Assembly: GCF_000485595.1 (NCBI RefSeq)
Contig: NW_014577936.1
Span: 4,051-68,050 of the forward strand
Direction of reading: 5' to 3'
From: Priapulus caudatus
Lineage: Eukaryota > Priapulida > Priapulimorpha > Priapulimorphida > Priapulidae
Length of the DNA: 64,000 bases
A program made the position numbers and the translations under genes. Below, one piece after another: positions 58,201-64,000 of the stretch. Position 1 is the stretch's first letter; every line of letters starts with the position of its first letter. Below the pieces are notes generated by a model. That model saw only the letters and a list, made by a program, of their open reading frames with translations. It had not been told where the DNA came from and did no database searches.

Positions 58201-61200
58201 CATCATTTTTTAAACACTGTTATTACTAGATCGATGCAGAGGATTCAGAGTCAATCTCTGATCTGATCTATAGTGACACAGAATACCCTCTACAACTCCA
58301 ATGTTACCAAGGATCTCTTAAATTCTCTAGCATCTGAAGCGAATGCTGTATAGGAAGTATTTTGTGTTGCATATTTGTGTTCGGCTTCTGGAAGAACACA
58401 AATTCATTCCAATGTGGTTGCTTATGGGATGAAGTCTTGATGTCAGAGAAAGCATTTAATAGACAGACAGTGGTTAGAGAAGTTTGTCCCTTTGCTCCGC
58501 TATATTGTTTATAAAGCTTTCAGTGAAAATCCTTCATCTGCTCTGCGCTAGAAGGTGGACATGTTAGATACAATCCTGAACAGCAAAATTGGTGAGCTTG
58601 CCTTTAGCCGAAATATTAATAGAAACCAGTCTAGGTCTTTCCCAATTGGAAGTCTATCCAGGTACTCTTCTTTATATATATTTCCAATTCACTTTCTACT
58701 AAGTCTACACTGCATGTCCTCGCACTGTCTGAAGTGTTCAAGAATAATCGAATCTTCATGACCAATGATCTACTGATTCTCAGTCTGTGCCAATCTATAT
58801 TCCATCTCGTAGCTGAACAACCTCTGTAGATAAAACTACAGAAAATTCTTTTTCCAAAGCTGAATTTCTTTACAGATTTACTATCTGCCGCAACCAAATT
58901 TCGTAACAAGCAGTGGTGCTGTATTCTCACAGATTTCTTTCCAATTCTTTACGAGTTTGTGTGGGCATCACTCATGTCATTGTATTTTCGTATATGCTTT
59001 CAATGTTGAGCGACTATAGCTGATGGCTGCTTGTAAAAATCAGACATGTCTTTCCTGGATTCGTATGAAATCCGGTGAAGGGTTGCCAGATCTGTCATCA
59101 AAAACAAGAGAAAACATAACGACGCTCTTTCGCTTCAGGACTTAGAAGCGTGTGCTTGAGTTAAGTCACAGAAACCTTCTTGCCTTCACGCTGGACCAAG
59201 ATTCCTATTTATTGTAACGAAATGAGTTCGTCGCTACTGCATGTTGTCCAATCCACTTGTTTCACATCAAGCTATTCTGAGTTGGTTAGAAAAAGCACTC
59301 TATCATTGTTTGTTTTTAGAGCCATACTATCGCGTCGCATTTTAACATAGCTCGATAATAGACTGCTATTGTAAAAACAATCAGGCCCATGAATGTATTG
59401 ATAGCCTTGTCTTATCAGCTTCACTCTTGATGCATCTTTTAAAGAAATTCTAGCCTTATGCCATAGCGGAGACCCAACTTGCTGATGTTTGCAGAAGGCC
59501 CCCTATGCAGCCTTGCATCTCTCCCACCATCACCTTGCATCACAAGCTACGACATTTTGCAATAAATTGCCATTCATGTCAAAATTGTTAATTGACCAAA
59601 TCTGAAGGCATTTCAATATTTACGGCCTGCTTGTCGGCAGATTTACACTATAAATTGACATCTACTTGGCGCATCGAGCTAACGTAATACACATTCTTGT
59701 TTAATCAGATTCAGTCTGCATCTCCGATATTAACATATAAAACGATGAATTGTAATAAGTGTTGACTTCTTGAGTGCATTCGCAATAGCTTGATAAACTC
59801 TTTGCTGAGTGTGTTGTATTTCTCAAGTCGAAGCCTTCGACTTTCTCTCTCTAAGATCCTACCAATAAAATCGACAGAGTCGGTTGTTGCGTACCAGAGC
59901 ATGGCAAGTGAGGAACTATCTTTTCAAGTTTCGTCAAAATGTCTGCATTTAATGTCTGTTGATCTGGCAGCTGGAGATTGGTTCGGTTGTGTTTTAGCAT
60001 TGCGCAAAACCACAGCCTTTGTTTGTTTGACTCTTCATACTTTACTTAACTGTACGTTTATAGCATCTGACACCAAATGCAAAAGTGTTCGTGTCCCAAT
60101 GATTTTAACGCTAGTCAAGACATATCCATCTCCGTGTCTTTCAACCATGGCCTGTTTTCTCCAAGTAATGCAGTGTTTACTCGTGTTTTCCTCATCTCTC
60201 TGCTGGTCTCCTTTTTCTTCTCCGGTTTGTCCTCCTTTCTCATTAGGTTTTTTGATGCCAGAATATAACTCCAACAATAATTTAGTCTGGTTTTCCATAC
60301 AAAATTAACCTATTTATACTCTACGCTAATCAGATTATTAAATTTTATCAGCAAACTTAAGTTTTTTAATTTTGATAGACATTAAATTATAATAACTTTT
60401 ATATTAAATTATAACTCTAATCTACGTCTGTTTTATTTCAAACAAGAATTTACCTTGATAAATTCGCCGGAATTAGCAGAATGTGTAGCTCGGTTGCTAT
60501 GCAAAAGGATTTATTTGTAGGAATGGGTTGGTTCAATGTAATCGAGTAACACTGAGCTATTACTAACACAATACGGGAAATACTAGCAAGTTACTATAAA
60601 GATTCGGTTTTTGGTTGACTGTTTCACTGAGAAAGACAATGATAGACTCCTGAACTCTATGCTAGCCGCTATCATTCCAATGCACAGCATAAGTATCTGC
60701 CGACTGCTATCCGATATGTGCAACGTTTTATTGTAAGGATAAAAGTGATGGAATGAATGAGACAGCATCCATGGCTCAATAGAACTTTCATGGTACTCTG
60801 TAAAGCGTGTAATTTGATATTTATTTTGCAGTTACCTGCATGCTGTCAGTTACGTGCAAGTAAGTGTTGCATATATTTAGCAAAAAATCAATGTGTGAAC
60901 AGCTGTTCAACTTTTTTGTTTATGAGACTAAAATGGATAGTGTGGCTATAGCTTGATTCGCCACCTGGGCGAATAATTAGAGGTTTTTAGGGGCCCAGGT
61001 TAAAATCTAGGAGCCACGGGCGACTGGGCGCCTGCTAATTTTCATCCCTGCTATACCAGACCACATCTTAGGGTTCTCCAAGCTTTTTCATTATAGCATG
61101 GCGGGTGCTGCCTTTACAGTCCTAGTTGCAAATCGCCGAAGGCGGTTTGCGTGCTAGGGGGGTCCGGGGGCTATATTTAGCATGGCGACTATGATATTTA

Positions 61201-63375
61201 GAGTGGCGGGGCTCGACAATAGCATGGCGGGCCGCCAGGCTATAAGTGCTCTTGGAGAACCCTGCATCTAACAAATAGTACTACCTTAGGTGGGGGAGAC
61301 GTGTTACTCTTGATAAAGAAACTCTTAAACATTGTCTGCGCTTGCTGTTTCTTCTTCATCTTTGAAATAAAAATAGAAATTTTTTATACAAATTAGTACA
61401 TAACAAAAATTTATCTCACATTATGCCACTATGTTCGCATAGCAAAATGTTAGAAAAACATAGCTGATAAAATTATAAAATAAAATTGAATTGTACATGT
61501 TACGAACATATTCATTACGATAACTGCTTTACTTTTCCCTATTATAAATTACCTCATCTTCTTCCACTTTCTTCTTTTCCTCTTCTTTCAGTCGCTTCTC
61601 TTCATTCTTTACTCTGGAATTATTACAAATGCACCCATCAAAAATTGTATATTACAATTGCCAAATTGACTTGCAGAAGTTAAATGATTCTCAGCTAGTG
61701 AGGTGTGGTAACAACAATACTGAGACTCACTCAATTGCTTCTAATTTTTTCTTCTTTTCATCTTCTTTCTGCTTAAGCTTATCCAGCCGCTCCTGTTCTT
61801 CTTTCTCTCGTTTCTCTTTTTTCTCCTGATTTATAAAAGCAAACATCACTACTGATTCTAATTTGATTATATATGCTAGCAAGACAAACTCGTTGTAATG
61901 CCAATTTACAATCCGCTAGGAAAGGACATCGCATACGTGGAAAATAAAAAAAATCCTTCAGTCTATTTGTAAAAGGAAAAAAGAGTCAGTTATAAAAAGA
62001 CACACCAGGAGCATGGGAAAGAAAAAAACAGAAACACATGCATAGGAAAGGGTCATGGTTCTAAAAAAAAGATGCAAATAGCAGTGAGAAATTAACCTTT
62101 TTTGTCTTGTAGTAATACAGACAACCAGATTTTATAACCTGCTACTTCATGAACAATTCTAGTAGTTTCGAATTTTGGCATTCCGTGAGTTTTACTAAAA
62201 GGAGTAAAGTCCGCTCATGTCATAGCACATGCCTAGTTGTTACTGCAATCTGCAGTGCATGAGTAATGTGTGGGTAAATTTGGTAATTTTGGAGTAACGG
62301 AGTACTGTTAATTTCAACCCCTGCAAATAGTACTTCTGTCAGCTTTGCAGGAATTCTTCAATTCTACGTCAATTGCATTGAAAGTAACATACCAATCTTG
62401 TTGCATATAATTATTACATAAGTGTTATTAGAAATTGTTATCATCAGCACTATAAAGATATTTACTACACCTCACCTGTTCTTTCTTGTGTTTTTCCTCT
62501 TCCCTCTTCTCTTTCTCCTCTTGCTTCTTCTTTTTCTTCTCTAACATCTGTTGCTCCTTCTCTGCTTTAGCTTCAGCTAGTTTCTGTTGCTTTTCAGTTC
62601 TCTCCATATTCTGCGCATAATGAATAAGAACTTATAACAATAACAATTACCGAAACAAAGCATTTTAAGACTTGGAATGAGACTACATATTGTACTGAAT
62701 GTAGTGGGTTGGCCACATCAACAAATGCCAGTACCTGCCGCCACCCACCTGAAGCTCAATCATCTGTTAATTTCTTTATTATGACCTCATATCTTCTGCC
62801 ATATAATCTGATAATATATTTCTGTCATATAATCTGAGGTTTGATTTGGCATTATGGCTGTGCGACCACCTCATTGAATTAAATTATAATCAATGTGTAA
62901 TCTATACAAACTGACTGCTGGGCCCCTTTTTTGCTTTACTAATGAATATTGACATCGTTTTGATTCACTAGTATAATGCTTTTACCTTCTCATCACTCTT
63001 GCGTTTCCTTTCTGCCAACCTTTCCTCTTTTTTTGCCGATGAATCGGGCTGGGGAAAAATGACAAATACATTTTAGACAAAATCATATTAAGTAGTTTAT
63101 TATCTGGCAATCAAAGAATGTGACGTTTCTTACGTCCCTATACGCTGTTGTCAATGTGATAATTCTGCCATAAAACGACCATGCTTGTAATAGTTTTCTG
63201 TTTCCCACTCATGAATATTGATTTACACTTACGGTTGTTCGTCGTTTAGCTGAAGTGGGAGTTTTCAAGCATTTCGGCACGGATTCGGCTTCTTTTCTTT
63301 GCAAGTTCGACTTGTTTGCATCAGGTGAGCCAGAATTAGGTACGTCTGCATTGGTGTCATTATCAAACTGGCTCG
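52288..63375 (-). CDS. CHAF1A: Chromatin assembly factor 1 subunit A (p150), 5' end missing
   Basis: Twelve exons from 5' to 3': 63233-63375, 62986-63048, 62476-62610, 61731-61825, 61553-61613, 61285-61359, 56133-56267, 55570-55650, 55106-55228, 54796-54957, 53370-53556, 52288-53084. Phases chain without error to 684 codons. CAF-1 deposits H3-H4 behind replication forks. Domains: Lys/Glu/Arg coiled coil (about 48-165), PIP-like QTMFKSFF (about 172-180), KLLQFYANYRPAYYGTWRKK, then the acidic ED region (DYDVESDDEWEEEEPGEDID, DDGFLVPHGYLSDDEG), FGCHW, LLHGNRHGIKKLVMEFREYW of the C-terminal winged-helix part, KRQLEKTI with SWYVS, and ILNFVRKRS near the end. The stop is TGA at 52288-52290. The first exons lie beyond 63375. 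The PFE-containing stretch that vertebrate p150 has before KLLQF was not found in the 4.9 kb intron. Confidence 0.93.
53235..53355 (-). repeat. AGCTCATCTGACATAGTCAG repeat inside a CHAF1A intron
   Basis: Inverted copy of the family at 26616 and 48348, including the GGACGGACGCACG run. It lies within the intron between the last two coding exons. Confidence 0.8.
53890..54235. repeat. GA-rich stretch in a CHAF1A intron
   Basis: The phrase TTGGAGAGAGATAAAAGGAG occurs twice (53909 and 54065). The purine-rich open frame on the + strand is not a credible protein. Confidence 0.6.
55465..55566. mobile_element. 102-bp miniature transposon abutting a CHAF1A splice donor
   Basis: Ends AAGGGCCCGCACACGGTGC and, inverted, AGGGCTCCCACACACGGTGC, flanked by TA on both sides (55463-55464 and 55567-55568). 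The interior holds a further GCACCGTGTGCGGGC arm. Read on the - strand, exon 55570-55650 ends and the donor G-TA-AGGG follows: G from the host, TA from the target duplication, AGGG from the transposon end. Confidence 0.75.
56268..61284. other. Large CHAF1A intron with decayed coding-like fragments
   Basis: AT-rich for the most part. Between about 58.5 and 60.3 kb several open frames lie on the - strand in shifting frames (for example 60035-60298, 59711-59902, 58631-58930), which looks like a decayed coding sequence, but I cannot identify it. Near 61128-61172 is a CGCCGAAGGCGG stem plus GGGGGGTCCGGGGGC resembling the element at 17935. Confidence 0.4.
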
Positions 63376-63639
63376 CTGTGTAAAAAAAATAATTCAATTA
63401 GGCCACCGAGGTTTTCCATAAATTTGGCTATAGAGTGCAGATCTGTGCAGACCTATAACAATTCTCACAACTATTATTATCTTGCACATAATGGCCAAGC
63501 TTCACAGTTAACACAGTTAGCACTGATACATTAGTGGTGGTGTTATGGACAAAACGTACAAACTGCAGTTCATTATTTCGCATTCGCACAGAACATTTTA
63601 ACAATCTAGCGGTTTCAGTTAGTCATGGATATGAATTTC
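63376..63639. other. CHAF1A upstream intron DNA
   Basis: No exon recognised. The acceptor at 63376-63380 (CACAG on the - strand) shows that more CHAF1A exons are expected to the right. Confidence 0.5.
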
Positions 63640-63831
63640 ACCTTTATATAACTAGCGGGATACCCGGCGTTGCCTGGGGAAATCAGTGGCGTTACTCAGT
63701 TGGTGACCGCTTGGTTGAAAGGAAAATACCCAAAAAAATCTAACTATCTATCTATCCATGCATCCATCCATCCATCCCATTCCATGCCATGCCATGCCAT
63801 GCCATCCCATCGCACCGCATCCCATCCCAAA
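63640..63831. repeat. Repeat with ACTAGCGGGATACCCGGCGT motif and ATCC tail
   Basis: ACTAGCGGGATACCCGGCGT followed by TGCCTGGGG, then TCAGTTGGTGACCRCTTGGT, GAAAGGAAAATACC, and an ATCTATCC/CCATCCATC array. The second half is the same sequence that heads the ATCC minisatellites of both palindrome arms (14396-14470 and 8980-9060). Confidence 0.7.
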
Positions 63832-64000
63832 CAGTAAACAAGTGCCGCGAAGCGACAGCGCTCATCTCACGTCTACTGCAATGACTCTGTGGTGGAGTGG
63901 TGGGATTCTAGTAAACCCTGTTAGTCCCAAATGTGTTCACATACGCGCCGAAACAGTGGATGACACAGGGATGGTATCAGGAGTGTATCAAAAGGAGTAA
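63832..64000 (+). repeat. Dispersed repeat, inverted copy of 27641-27812
   Basis: Near-identical to the complement of 27641-27812 and cut by the window end. Confidence 0.75.

Noticed and set aside
59790-60308. 172-codon + strand frame
   Set aside because: Cys/Ser/Leu-rich composition is typical of the complement of a charged coding strand; the opposite strand looks more coding-like.

Overview
This window is nuclear DNA from an animal, most likely a marine-type invertebrate bilaterian. The genes are animal genes with GT-AG introns (a FAXC-like gene and CHAF1A), there are TTAGGG-type telomere-like tracts, and microsatellites and short inverted-repeat transposons are abundant. There is no operon structure, no ribosomal RNA and no recognisable tRNA. 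I cannot name the species. It is a gap-filled draft: one run of Ns (37251-38197), two isolated Ns (24313 and 36943), and several stretches with the dense single-base indels of uncorrected long reads.

Layout. (1) 1-23165 is one huge inverted duplication: arms of about 10 kb (1-9986 and 13425-23165) around a unique 3.4 kb spacer. Each arm holds the same two genes, an ABHD18-type alpha/beta hydrolase and a two-SH3 adaptor with a polyglutamine tract. The right-arm copies are readable (the hydrolase is intact; the SH3 gene has one slip near its start). The left-arm copies are riddled with frame breaks. (2) 23078-24312 is a small inverted-repeat element followed by a long polypyrimidine tract that ends at an N. 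(3) 24490-27670 repeats the 3' part of the FAXC-like gene. (4) 27670-38197 is gene-free: transposon fragments, then a satellite with a unit of about 541 bp that runs into the N gap. (5) 38499-48150 is a FAXC-like (failed axon connections) gene on the + strand. I reconstructed it exon by exon with consistent splice phases. It has two homologous, frame-incompatible versions of its fourth coding exon. A 5'-truncated Ty3/gypsy retroelement with a 3' LTR and polypurine tract sits in intron 1. (6) 49470-52287 holds low-complexity DNA and a third copy of a hAT-like miniature transposon. (7) 52288-63375 on the - strand is CHAF1A, the large subunit of chromatin assembly factor 1. Twelve coding exons give 684 codons; the 5' end lies outside the window or was not recognised. 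(8) 63640-64000 is repeat DNA.

The genes are unrelated in function: mitochondrial/lipid-type hydrolase, SH3 scaffold, membrane-anchored GST-fold protein and histone chaperone. The most interesting biology is the mutually exclusive exon pair in the FAXC-like gene and a miniature transposon whose end forms the splice donor of a CHAF1A intron. The giant palindrome is striking but may be an assembly product.
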